A stretch of DNA of 19,798 nt. It comes from Pusillimonas sp. UBA6240. Lineage in GTDB: Bacteria > Pseudomonadota > Gammaproteobacteria > Burkholderiales > Burkholderiaceae_B. The translations under genes and the position numbers were made by a program. Position 1 is the stretch's first letter; every line of letters begins with the position of its first letter. The notes below the pieces were generated by a model. It saw nothing but the letters and a program-made list of their open reading frames with translations. It was not told the origin of the DNA and made no database searches. The stretch spans positions 1 through 19,798 of the forward strand of contig DJWC01000145.1 in the NCBI GenBank assembly GCA_002441445.1, given 5' to 3'. This document shows, piece after piece, positions 7,958-17,714 of the stretch.

Positions 7958-8060
7958 TTTTTTTGTTTCCAGGCAGCCGGACCGCTGGACGCCCAAGGCC
8001 TGGCGCCCCGGCAAAAAAACGCCCTCGGGGGGCAGCAAGCCGAAGGCGCAGCGTGGGGGC
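7958..8060. repeat. Intergenic composite inverted repeat plus Burkholderiales-type GC-rich repeat
   Basis: Seven T (7958-7964) and seven A (8013-8019) flank CCAGGC (7969-7974) and GCCTGG (7998-8003), making an imperfect, asymmetric dyad. Immediately after it, 8020-8060 carries a motif with a GCCCTCGGGGGGCAGC start, a GCCGAAGGC mini-hairpin and a GCAGCGTGGGGGC end. From memory, motifs of this form recur between genes in many Burkholderiales genomes; that is recognition, not a search. It fills most of the 245-bp gap between the GST gene and phzF, with no gene in it. Confidence 0.5.
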
Positions 8061-8113
8061 ATTATTAAACGGCGCCATTTGCCATTGAATTTTCTGCGCC
8101 GCGAGGCTACATC

Positions 8114-8911
8114 ATGAAGCTTTCCATTTTTTTCATCGACGCGTTTACCAGCCTGCCCTTCAAGGGCAATCCCGCCGCCGTCGTGCCGCTGAATACCTGG
8201 CTGCCCGAGGCCGTCATGCAGGCTATCGCAGCGGAGAACAACTTGTCGGAAACCGCCTTCTTCGTGCCCGACGCGGAAGGCAAATTTCCCATCCGCTGGT
8301 TCTCGCCCCTGAAGGAAATCGGCTTCTGCGGCCATGCCACGCTGGCCAGCGCCTACGTCATGTTCAAGTACGACATGGCAAGCTCGCCCATCATCTTCAG
8401 CGCGCCGGCCGTGGGCGACATCGCCGTCTCCAGGCTGGACAACGGGCTGATCGAAATGGATTTTCCGAATCGCGACCCTCAGCCCGTGGCCGACATCCCG
8501 CAAGCCCTGCTGGACGGCTTGCCCGCCAGGCCCGCGGAAGTCCTCAAGAACCAGCAAGCCTATATTGCCGTATTCGATGACGAGCAGGTGGTCAGGACCA
8601 TGGCGCCCAAGCTGGACAAGCTGCGGGACCTGGGCCCGCTCGACGTCGCGGTGACCGCCCCCGGCGGCAGCCATGATTTCGTATCGCGCTATTTCTGGCC
8701 TTCCAACGGCGGCGGGGAAGACCCGGTGACGGGCTCCATCCACGCCGGCCTGGCCCCTTATTGGGCCCGGCGCTTGAAAAAAAACAGGCTGCAGGCGTAT
8801 CAGGCTTCACGGCGCGGCGGCGAGCTGGCATGCCGCGTGGAGGGCGACCGCGTTTACGTATCCGGCGCCTGCGTGCAGTACCTGGAAGGCGCCATCGACA
8901 TCCAGGACTGA
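8114..8911 (+). CDS. PhzF-family phenazine-biosynthesis-like isomerase/epimerase
   Basis: Protein of the PhzF/diaminopimelate-epimerase fold, 265 residues, normal length, cytoplasmic. Pseudomonas PhzF isomerises trans-2,3-dihydro-3-hydroxyanthranilate; most bacterial homologues, including E. coli YddE, have no assigned substrate. Visible features: IDAFTSLPFKGNPAAVV at the N-terminus, NLSETAFF with the probable catalytic acid E46, CGHAT (72-76, H74) and EDPVTGSIH (202-210, D203), matching PhzF Glu45, His74 and Asp208. The ATG has a GAGG-type Shine-Dalgarno. There are no phenazine genes nearby, so a phenazine role is unlikely and the actual substrate is unknown. The next gene downstream is a GntR regulator on the same strand. 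Confidence 0.92.
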   Translation: MKLSIFFIDAFTSLPFKGNPAAVVPLNTWLPEAVMQAIAAENNLSETAFFVPDAEGKFPIRWFSPLKEIGFCGHATLASAYVMFKYDMASSPIIFSAPAVGDIAVSRLDNGLIEMDFPNRDPQPVADIPQALLDGLPARPAEVLKNQQAYIAVFDDEQVVRTMAPKLDKLRDLGPLDVAVTAPGGSHDFVSRYFWPSNGGGEDPVTGSIHAGLAPYWARRLKKNRLQAYQASRRGGELACRVEGDRVYVSGACVQYLEGAIDIQD

Positions 8912-9101
8912 ACGCTAGGGAACCAGCCCCGCCAGGCCCGGCCAGATCCAGGCAGACCTCCCCGCCGTCCAGACTCCTGAACGTCCCTCGCCTGGAAACG
9001 GCGCAAGACGGCCGGATCCGCCGGAGCGCAATCGGCGCCGCGCGCCCGACGGCAGCGATGCGGCACCGAAGCCGCCGGCAGCCGCCAGCGCCGCCGGCGA
9101 G

Positions 9102-9107
9102 TAAAAT
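9102..9107 (+). promoter_or_regulatory. Candidate -10 element for the GntR gene
   Basis: TAAAAT in GAGTAAAATCGCC stands out in an otherwise GC-rich 245-bp gap between phzF and the GntR start at 9157. No matching -35 is clear. The rest of the gap is GC-rich without a recognisable gene. Confidence 0.35.
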
Positions 9108-9156
9108 CGCCATAGACGAGCACCGTGGGCTCCACTTCCTTTTCAAGACCTTTTTC

Positions 9157-10107
9157 ATGAAAACCCAAAGCGCGATCGTCCCGCAAATCATCGACATGAT
9201 CCGGCAACAGCGGCTGCCGGTAGGCACGCACCTTGCCGCGCAGCGCATCGCCGATGAAATCCGGGTTTCACGCTCGCCCGTCAATGAAGCCCTGAAGCTG
9301 CTTTGCGAGAACGGCATCGTCGTCAGGCGCGAGAACCGCGGCTATTTTTTGGCCAAGGACCTGTCCAAGGACGGCATCAGCCCCAAGAAACTCAAGCAGC
9401 TGGCGGGCGAAGACGTCGTCTCGAAAGCCTATTTCGCGCTCGCCGACGATCTCTTGACGGGCGCGATTCCGGCGCAATGCAGCGAGACGCTGATCAAGAC
9501 CCGGTACGCATTGACCGCCGCCCAGGCCCAGTCGCTGCTGCGGCGCATCGCCAATGAAGGCTGGGCGCGCCGCAAGCCGGGCTATGGCTGGGAGTTCTCG
9601 CCCATGATGACCACGCCGGAAAGTCTGCTGCAATCCTATCGGCTGAGACTTGCGCTGGAACCGGCGGCTCTGCTCGAGCCGACCTACCGTATCGAACCCG
9701 CCGTCATCCAGAGATGCCGCGAGGCGGAATATCATCTGCTGAACGGCGGAATAGATACCGATACGGCGGACCAGTTGCACGACCGCGGCGTGCGGTTCCA
9801 TGAATCCCTGGTCGAGGCTTCGGGCAATCCTTATTTCATTGAAACGATCAAGCGAGTCAACCAGGTGCGCCGCCTGCTTTCGTACCGCTCGATGCGGGAC
9901 CGCGAACGCTATCGCGAGCACTGCGCACAGCATTTGGCGATCCTCGATCTTCTGGAGCAAGGGAAGAACAAAGAGGCCGCGGAAGCGCTGAAGGCGCACC
10001 TGCAGGCCACCTTGAAGAATCTTTCCAGTATCCGCGGCCTGCTCGGCGACCGGCGCGCGCCCTCGGCTGAACGGAACGAGGAGCGCCGGCGCGCCGCAAA
10101 CGCCTAA
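9157..10107 (+). CDS. GntR-family (FadR/FCD subgroup) regulator with probable tandem winged helices
   Basis: Cytoplasmic transcriptional regulator, 316 residues from ATG 9157. The open frame extends upstream but that part is low-complexity and not conserved in style. The first winged helix, about 5-67, contains IVPQIIDMIRQQRLPVGTHL, AAQRIADEIRVSRSPVNEAL and RRENRGYFL. A second, divergent wHTH-like unit spans about 88-147 (YFALADDLLTGAIP, AQAQSLLRRIANEGWARRKPGYGW). The FCD ligand domain, about 155-285, shows YRLRLALEPAAL, RFHESLVEASGNPYF, the H255/H259 region and KAHL (H281). Metal-ligand histidines H215, H259 and H281 are present, but the usual aspartate four residues before the first is glycine (G211). 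The stop overlaps that of the convergent lactonase gene. It is a candidate regulator of the lactonase-Bug operon and the aconitase fusion. The Shine-Dalgarno is weak, so the start is slightly uncertain. Confidence 0.87.
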   Translation: MKTQSAIVPQIIDMIRQQRLPVGTHLAAQRIADEIRVSRSPVNEALKLLCENGIVVRRENRGYFLAKDLSKDGISPKKLKQLAGEDVVSKAYFALADDLLTGAIPAQCSETLIKTRYALTAAQAQSLLRRIANEGWARRKPGYGWEFSPMMTTPESLLQSYRLRLALEPAALLEPTYRIEPAVIQRCREAEYHLLNGGIDTDTADQLHDRGVRFHESLVEASGNPYFIETIKRVNQVRRLLSYRSMRDRERYREHCAQHLAILDLLEQGKNKEAAEALKAHLQATLKNLSSIRGLLGDRRAPSAERNEERRRAANA

Positions 10108-11162
10108 GAACTGTTCGAGAACACCATGCATACCGGGCTGCCGGTACGCAGGACTTCGCCGTTCGGATGGAGAGCGCCGCTATCCGCATCGATACTGAAA
10201 GACACGATGGCGTCGTCGTCCTCGTTCAGCGCAAACAGATGGCGGCCGCCGGGCGCAATGGCCAGGAAGCGCGGCGTGCGGCCGCCCGAGGACACGCATC
10301 CGCGCCAGGCAAGCATGCCGGTTTCGGGATCGACGGCGAATACGGCGATGCTGTCATGGCCGCGGTTCGATGCGTATACATAGCGCCCCGCCGCATCGAC
10401 GGCGATCTCCGCCGCGCGGCTGTTGCCGGTGTAGGTCGACGGCAGGGTGGAAAGTATCTGCCGCGGCGCAAGCCGCCCCGATGCCTGGTCGAACTGGTAG
10501 ACGGTCACTGTCGAATCCAGTTCATTGACGCAATAGGCGTGGCTGCCGTTGGCGTGGAAGGCGATATGGCGGGGGCCCGACGCTTCCCGGGCCGGCGTGA
10601 AGACGGCCGAGGAAGGCAGCAGCCTGCCATCCATGAACCGGTAGCTGAAAATCCCGTCCAGCCCTTTGTCGGGCACCAGGACATAGCGGCCATCGGGACT
10701 GAAGGGATTGTGATGCGGTTTGGCATGCGGCTGTTCGATCCGATGCGGGCCCGGCTCGCCTTCGAGTTCGATCAATTGGCAAACCTCGCCCAGAGAACCG
10801 TCCGCCTCGATGGGCAGTACGGCAAGGCTGGCGCCAATATGGTTGGACACCACGATGCGCCGGCCGCCGGGATCGATGGCCAGATGCACGGGATTCTTGC
10901 CGAGGGTGTCCTGGGTGTTCAGCAGCGCCAGCCTCCCGTCCCCGCCATTCACGGAGTAGGCGCTGATGTGATGCAGGTCTCCGTGAACCGAGTAAAGCCT
11001 GTCGCCCGATGCGTTCAAAGCAAGAAAAGAAGGATTGTCCAGGCCCGCCAGCGCCTGCACCGGCTCGAGCCGGCCTGAATCGACATCGACGTTCAGGACG
11101 CTGATCCCTGCTCCCCGTGCATTGCGTGCGCGGGTGGTACGGCTTCCGACATAAGCGAACAT
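10104..11162 (-). CDS. Beta-propeller lactonase family protein (6-phosphogluconolactonase-like)
   Basis: Seven-bladed beta-propeller of the lactonase family that includes E. coli YbhE/Pgl and fungal carboxy-cis,cis-muconate lactonizing enzyme. It has 352 residues, no signal peptide, so cytoplasmic. Repeated blade elements are visible: AYVGSRTT, NPSFLALNASGDRLYSVH, NPVHLAIDPGGRRIVVSNH, HNPFSPDGRYVLVPDKGLD, GPRHIAFHANGSHAYCVNEL, EIAVDAAGRYVYASNRGHDSIAVF and TPRFLAIAPGGRHLFALNEDDD. The start has AGGAG upstream. It lies 42 bases downstream of a Bug binding-protein gene, probably in one operon. Next to a carboxylate receptor and an aconitase-family enzyme, hydrolysis of a carboxylate lactone is more likely than a sugar-phosphate role; that is inference. 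Its last bases CTAA are shared with the GntR stop on the other strand. Confidence 0.9.
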   Translation of the reverse strand: MFAYVGSRTTRARNARGAGISVLNVDVDSGRLEPVQALAGLDNPSFLALNASGDRLYSVHGDLHHISAYSVNGGDGRLALLNTQDTLGKNPVHLAIDPGGRRIVVSNHIGASLAVLPIEADGSLGEVCQLIELEGEPGPHRIEQPHAKPHHNPFSPDGRYVLVPDKGLDGIFSYRFMDGRLLPSSAVFTPAREASGPRHIAFHANGSHAYCVNELDSTVTVYQFDQASGRLAPRQILSTLPSTYTGNSRAAEIAVDAAGRYVYASNRGHDSIAVFAVDPETGMLAWRGCVSSGGRTPRFLAIAPGGRHLFALNEDDDAIVSFSIDADSGALHPNGEVLRTGSPVCMVFSNSS

Positions 11163-11204
11163 CCTGGCTCCTGTTCAAGAAATGGCGGCGCGGCGCGCCC
11201 TGCA

Positions 11205-12200
11205 TCAGTTATCCACCGTGATATTGGCGTCTTCGATGATCTTGCGATATTGCACGCTTTCTTGCTGGATGAATTCGGCGAATTCCTTCGGGCTCATCGG
11301 CGACGGCTCGCCGCCCTGGTCGCGCAGCCGCTGGATCAGTTCCGGGTCCTGCAAGGCCGCGGTCGCCGCCTGGTTCAGGCGATCGATGATCGCGGGCGGC
11401 GTGCCGGCGGGAACGAAGAGGCCGAACCAGTTTTCCAGGTTGTAGCCGGACAGGCCTTCGGTTTCGGCGAGCGCGGGGATGTCTTTGGCGAAGCTTGCGC
11501 GCTTGGGCGAGGTCACCGCCAGCGCCCTGACGCGGCCGTCCTTGATGAACGAGGCGGCTCCCGCATAGCTGACGAAGGTCAGGTCGACGTTGCCGCCCGC
11601 CACATCCGCCAACTGCGCCGAAGCCCCTTTGTAAGGCACGTGGAGCATCTCGATGCCGGCCATCGATTCCAGCAGTTCTCCGTTGAGGTGCTGGGGATTG
11701 CCCACGCCGCTGGTCGCGTAGCTGACTTTGTCGGGATGGGCCTTGGCGTACTTGATCAGGTCCGCAACGCTGGCGGCTTTGAGCGAAGGACCCGCGATCA
11801 GCACATTCGGGACTCGGGCGACGAGGGTTACAGGCGCAAGGTCTTTGCTGGGCGAATAGCGCATGCTCTTTTTGTAGACATAGGCGTTGATCGAGGTTTC
11901 GCCCGCCGAACCGAGCAGCAGCGTATAGCCGTCCGGCTTCGCATCGGCCACATATTGCGCGCCCAGCATCCCGCTGGCGCCGGGCTTGTTCTGCACGATC
12001 ACATTCTGGTCGAGCGCGGCGCGCATTTTTTCCGCCATCAGGCGAGCCATGGTATCGACGCCGCCGCCGGGCGCAAAGGGCACGATGATGGTCACCGGGC
12101 GGTCGGGATAGTTCTGTGCGTACGCCTGGGCGGGCAAGCCGCAGAATGCGGCGCCCGCGATGGCGAACGCGATAAGGGATCGGGCTTGGGTGAGTCTCAT
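11205..12200 (-). CDS. Bug/TctC-family tripartite tricarboxylate transporter substrate-binding protein
   Basis: Second Bug-family periplasmic receptor, 331 residues. ATG 12200 is chosen over the longer frame because GGAGA lies just upstream and a signal peptide follows at once (MRLTQARSLIAF, hydrophobic core, PAQAYAQ cleavage region). The mature start NYPDRPVTIIVPFAPGGGVD is the family signature; VIVQNKPGASGMLGAQYVAD, SGVGNPQHLNGELL and LHVPYKGASAQLADVAGGNVD follow. No membrane subunits of a TTT system are nearby. It is clearly a different paralogue from the one at 4794-5762, with higher GC. It precedes the lactonase gene in a two-gene operon and diverges from the aconitase fusion across 66 bases, which suggests shared control and a shared substrate, probably a di- or tricarboxylate. 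The ligand itself cannot be read from sequence. Confidence 0.93.
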   Translation of the reverse strand: MRLTQARSLIAFAIAGAAFCGLPAQAYAQNYPDRPVTIIVPFAPGGGVDTMARLMAEKMRAALDQNVIVQNKPGASGMLGAQYVADAKPDGYTLLLGSAGETSINAYVYKKSMRYSPSKDLAPVTLVARVPNVLIAGPSLKAASVADLIKYAKAHPDKVSYATSGVGNPQHLNGELLESMAGIEMLHVPYKGASAQLADVAGGNVDLTFVSYAGAASFIKDGRVRALAVTSPKRASFAKDIPALAETEGLSGYNLENWFGLFVPAGTPPAIIDRLNQAATAALQDPELIQRLRDQGGEPSPMSPKEFAEFIQQESVQYRKIIEDANITVDN

Positions 12201-12266
12201 GAGTGTCTCCGGTGGAAATATCCAGATATATTGCACTTTACAATCGAAAAATGCAATAATTGTTTT
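12201..12266. promoter_or_regulatory. Divergent promoter with interleaved inverted repeats
   Basis: AT-rich 66-bp gap between the Bug gene and the aconitase fusion. TATTGCA (12229-12235) and TGCAATA (12252-12258) are a perfect 7-bp inverted repeat with centres 23 bp apart, about two helical turns. Interleaved with it, ACAAT (12240-12244) and ATTGT (12259-12263) form a second 5-bp dyad. A -35-like TTGCAC (12231-12236) with CAATAA 17 bases on points rightward; on the other strand TTGCAT (complement of 12251-12256) points leftward. The dyads overlap these, so this is a good operator candidate. Confidence 0.6.
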
Positions 12267-15614
<3,348 letters not shown>

Positions 15615-15644
15615 CCGTCGCCATTTAGGCCAGGACCATCGGCC

Positions 15645-15660
15645 TTGCGGCATGCCGCAA
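15645..15660. repeat. 16-bp perfect palindrome between the aconitase fusion and vapB
   Basis: TTGCGGCATGCCGCAA reads identically on both strands. It can fold as a TTGCGG/CCGCAA stem with a CATG loop. It lies 30 bases after the fusion-gene stop and 46 bases before the vapB ATG. No T tract follows, so it is either a weak terminator stem or a protein-binding palindrome next to the vapBC operator. Confidence 0.6.
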
Positions 15661-15662
15661 CA

Positions 15663-15694
15663 AGGTAATACCTGATAAAATTCAAGTATTACTT
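15663..15694. promoter_or_regulatory. vapBC operator/promoter: two palindromes one after the other
   Basis: AGGTAATACCT (15663-15673) and AAGTATTACTT (15684-15694) are each perfect palindromes around one central base. Their centres, 15668 and 15689, are 21 bp apart, two helical turns. They share GTAATAC/GTATTAC, so the pair is also one large inverted repeat. A -10-like TAAAAT (15676-15681) lies between them. This is the layout expected for an AbrB-type antitoxin dimer pair repressing its own operon. Confidence 0.65.
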
Positions 15695-15706
15695 TCGAGA
15701 CGTGAA

Positions 15707-15943
15707 ATGACGACACTCACCACCAAAGGACAGGTGACGATTCCCAAAGCAGTGCGAGACCTGCTCGGGCTGCGTCCCGGGGCCGAAGTCGAATTCGAGG
15801 TCGCCAGCGACGGGCGCGTGTATCTGCAACCCAGGGCGCCCGGGGTCCAAAGCCGGTTCAGCCGGCTCAGGGGCTCGGCCAAAGGCGGCATGAGCACCGA
15901 CCAGATCATGATGCTGACGCGCGCAGGCCGGCAAAAAAAATGA
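15707..15943 (+). CDS. vapB: AbrB/SpoVT-type antitoxin (VapB)
   Basis: Small DNA-binding antitoxin of 78 residues. The N-terminal swapped-hairpin AbrB domain, about 1-45, reads TTLTTKGQVTIPKAVRDLLG then LRPGAEVEFEVASDGRVYLQ. The C-terminal part (SRFSRLRGSAKGGMSTDQIMML) is probably the segment that wraps and inhibits the toxin. Its stop overlaps the vapC start by four bases (ATGA), the usual coupled toxin-antitoxin arrangement. Two palindromes directly upstream fit autoregulation by the VapBC complex. The Shine-Dalgarno is weak (CGAGA). The pair separates the aconitase fusion from housekeeping tcdA. Confidence 0.92.
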   Translation: MTTLTTKGQVTIPKAVRDLLGLRPGAEVEFEVASDGRVYLQPRAPGVQSRFSRLRGSAKGGMSTDQIMMLTRAGRQKK

Positions 15944-16338
15944 TCCTGGTGGACACCAATATCCTGCTGGACGTGGTGACGGACGATCCAGTCTGGGCGG
16001 ATTGGTCCATCCAGCAACTTGAATCAGCCAGCGTGCGCGGCCCGCTGATGATCAACGATGTCGTGTACGCGGAATGGTCCATAGGCTACGAGCGCATCGA
16101 AATGCTGGACGATGCGATTGCGCAAATGGGTTTGCTGCTCGAACGCGTGCCCACCAGCGCTCTCTTTCTTGCCGGCAAGGCCTTCCGCGCATATCGGGCG
16201 AGCGCGGGGGCCAAAGACGGCGTACTGCCTGATTTTTTCATCGGCGCGCATGCCGCTGTGCTGGCCATTCCGCTATTGACGCGAGACGTCAGGCGGTATC
16301 GGCGCTATTTCCCCACGCTCGAGCTGATTGCGCCGTGA
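15940..16338 (+). CDS. vapC: PIN-domain ribonuclease toxin (VapC)
   Basis: Type II toxin of the VapC family, a magnesium-dependent endoribonuclease (many cut tRNA or rRNA), 132 residues, normal length. The four acidic active-site positions are all visible: D5 in MILVDTNILLD, E45 in VVYAEWSIGY, D98 in GVLPDFFIGAHA and D116 in LLTRDVRRYRRYFP. The toxin therefore looks intact, not decayed. It starts within the vapB stop (ATGA overlap) and is translated with it. The gene converges on tcdA with a nested inverted repeat between them. The RNA target cannot be predicted from sequence. Confidence 0.93.
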   Translation: MILVDTNILLDVVTDDPVWADWSIQQLESASVRGPLMINDVVYAEWSIGYERIEMLDDAIAQMGLLLERVPTSALFLAGKAFRAYRASAGAKDGVLPDFFIGAHAAVLAIPLLTRDVRRYRRYFPTLELIAP

Positions 16339-16354
16339 GGCAGGGCTTGATTTC

Positions 16355-16406
16355 CTCTTCCTGCTGCGGCCGGGTTTGATGGAACCAAGCCCGAATTCAG
16401 GAAGAG
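16355..16406. terminator. Nested inverted repeat between convergent vapC and tcdA
   Basis: The outer arms CTCTTCCTG (16355-16363) and CAGGAAGAG (16398-16406) are a perfect 9-bp pair. Inside, CGGGTTTG (16371-16378) and CAAGCCCG (16386-16393) pair over 8 bp with one G-U wobble around a 7-base loop. The right arm includes the tcdA stop codon. Position suggests a bidirectional terminator, though neither side has a clear T tract. Confidence 0.5.
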
Positions 16407-17275
16407 AACTTCCGGTTGAGCAGGAAATGGATGGCCTCGTTGGCCGCCGCCAGGCCCATGGAGGCCGTCACAGCGACGGCCGAGCCGTAGCCCGCGCAGG
16501 ACAGGCCTTGCAGCGAGGCGGCTTCGGGCGCCTGGGCGGCGATTTCGCCAAGTTCCGGCCGGGCGGATGCATCCGCCGCATCGACCCGGCCGGCTTGCAG
16601 CCATAAAGCGGGCAATATGGCGGGCTGATCGAACCATAGGGCGCGCACGCCCATGCGGGGAATGCGCTTGCGCACCTTGCCGGCGTGATCCGCCGCCTTG
16701 GGATAGCCATGGCGGCGCCTGAGCGTGTTGCGCAGCTTGGATAGCAAGGCGTCGTTGACGGCGGCCGACAAATCGCCCGCCCGCAGGCTGAGCGGGTCGG
16801 TTTTGCCGCCGGCGCCGCCGCACACCACGACGGGCAGTTTGCGGGCGCGCGCCAGCAGTATCATGGCGATCTTGGCCTGCGCCTGGTCGGTGCCGTCGAT
16901 GATCACATCCACGTCATCCGCAAAGAGTTCGCCCGCATTGTCCGCGCTGACGAAGTCATCGAGCATGCGGACTTTGCAGTCCGGGTTGATGCCGCGCACC
17001 CGCTGCGCCATGGCCACGACCTTGGCCTGGCCGATGGTATCCGTCAAGGCATGCAATTGCCGGTTGACGTTCGATTCGGCGATATGGTCCAGGTCGATCA
17101 GGCTGAGCGCCCCCACGCCCGAGCGCGCCAGCGCCTCGGCGCACCAGGATCCCACGCCGCCTATGCCCGCCACCGCCACATGCGCGCCCGCCAGGCGCTG
17201 CAGCGCGCCGGGCCCGTACAAGCGTTCCATGCCCGCGAAGCGGCGGCTGATATCGACAAGAGCGGGATCGGACAT
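16397..17275 (-). CDS. tcdA: tRNA threonylcarbamoyladenosine dehydratase (TcdA/CsdL)
   Basis: E1-like ThiF/MoeB superfamily enzyme that cyclises t6A37 in tRNA to ct6A using ATP (cytoplasm). From ATG 17275 it has 292 residues. Seen: RRFAGMERLYGPGALQRL, the nucleotide-binding loop AGIGGVGSWCAEALARSG (GIGGVGS 37-43), SLIDLDHIAESNVNRQLHAL, INPDCKV, DVIIDGTD, VVCGGAGGKTDPL and the C-terminal LSCAGYGSAVAVTASMG with the conserved cysteine. These match E. coli TcdA in order. The frame opens 21 codons further up (17338), with an intermediate ATG at 17296; 17275 is preferred because the family N-terminus starts close to RRF and a GAG precedes it at suitable spacing. It is convergent with vapC and divergent from chaC. 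Confidence 0.92.
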   Translation of the reverse strand: MSDPALVDISRRFAGMERLYGPGALQRLAGAHVAVAGIGGVGSWCAEALARSGVGALSLIDLDHIAESNVNRQLHALTDTIGQAKVVAMAQRVRGINPDCKVRMLDDFVSADNAGELFADDVDVIIDGTDQAQAKIAMILLARARKLPVVVCGGAGGKTDPLSLRAGDLSAAVNDALLSKLRNTLRRRHGYPKAADHAGKVRKRIPRMGVRALWFDQPAILPALWLQAGRVDAADASARPELGEIAAQAPEAASLQGLSCAGYGSAVAVTASMGLAAANEAIHFLLNRKFSS

Positions 17276-17714
17276 GGCAGGCTCGAAAAATGTCATGGCG
17301 CGTACAAGAGGTCGCGCCTGCAAGGGGATGGACCCCATGAATCGAAAAAAGAAAGTTTAACCCGCAGGCCTCGGCCCGCCCTGATCCGCCTCGGTCTGCG
17401 CGCGCAGGCCAGCCCGCGATGGCCTTCCGGTTCGAACGCCCGCGGCAGCAGCCCGCACGGCATGGCAGGGCACCACGAGGCGAGGCGAGGCAAGCAGCCA
17501 CGGAACGACGCGGGCAAACAACGGTCCAATACTTTGTGCGCCGCCTTGCCGCGCAGGCGTCTTCGCCATCCGCTTCCATGCCTTGGCGCAGCGCGGCCGG
17601 AATGTCCCGCAGGCGCGAGGTTCCCGCGGTGTTGCGTAAAAAACCACACTGGCTGCAGAAGTATCCGCAAGATGCGCAGCCCGTCTTGACCTGTCTTAAA
17701 ATAGAGGAGCCTCT
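17276..17714. other. Intergenic region between divergent tcdA and the ChaC-like gene, no supported gene
   Basis: About 440 bases, mostly GC-rich. It holds three tandem GAGGC units (17477-17491). Near the right end are TTGACC (17686-17691) and a -10-like TAAAAT (17697-17702), too close to act as a pair; the TAAAAT probably belongs to the ChaC-like gene promoter. Open frames occur on both strands, including a minus-strand one with a CASCGYFCSQCGF stretch, but none has a good start site or a family I recognise. Confidence 0.5.

Noticed and set aside
8114..8911. Phenazine biosynthesis cluster suggested by the PhzF homologue
   Set aside because: No other phz gene nearby; isolated PhzF-like proteins are common and unrelated to phenazines.
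8761..9156. Upstream extension of the GntR open frame
   Set aside because: It overlaps phzF in another frame and a non-coding GC-rich gap; the wHTH begins right after ATG 9157.
11250..12266. Upstream part of the long plus-strand open frame that joins the aconitase frame
   Set aside because: It lies antisense to a clear Bug-family gene; the peptide is Arg/Gly/His-rich without family features, and aconitase homology begins at 12267.
17477..17491. Three tandem GAGGC units
   Set aside because: Too short and simple to call a functional repeat or phase-variable tract; outside any gene.
17357..17647. 96-residue minus-strand open frame in the tcdA/ChaC-like gap
   Set aside because: Composition looks random, no start signal, no motif recognised.
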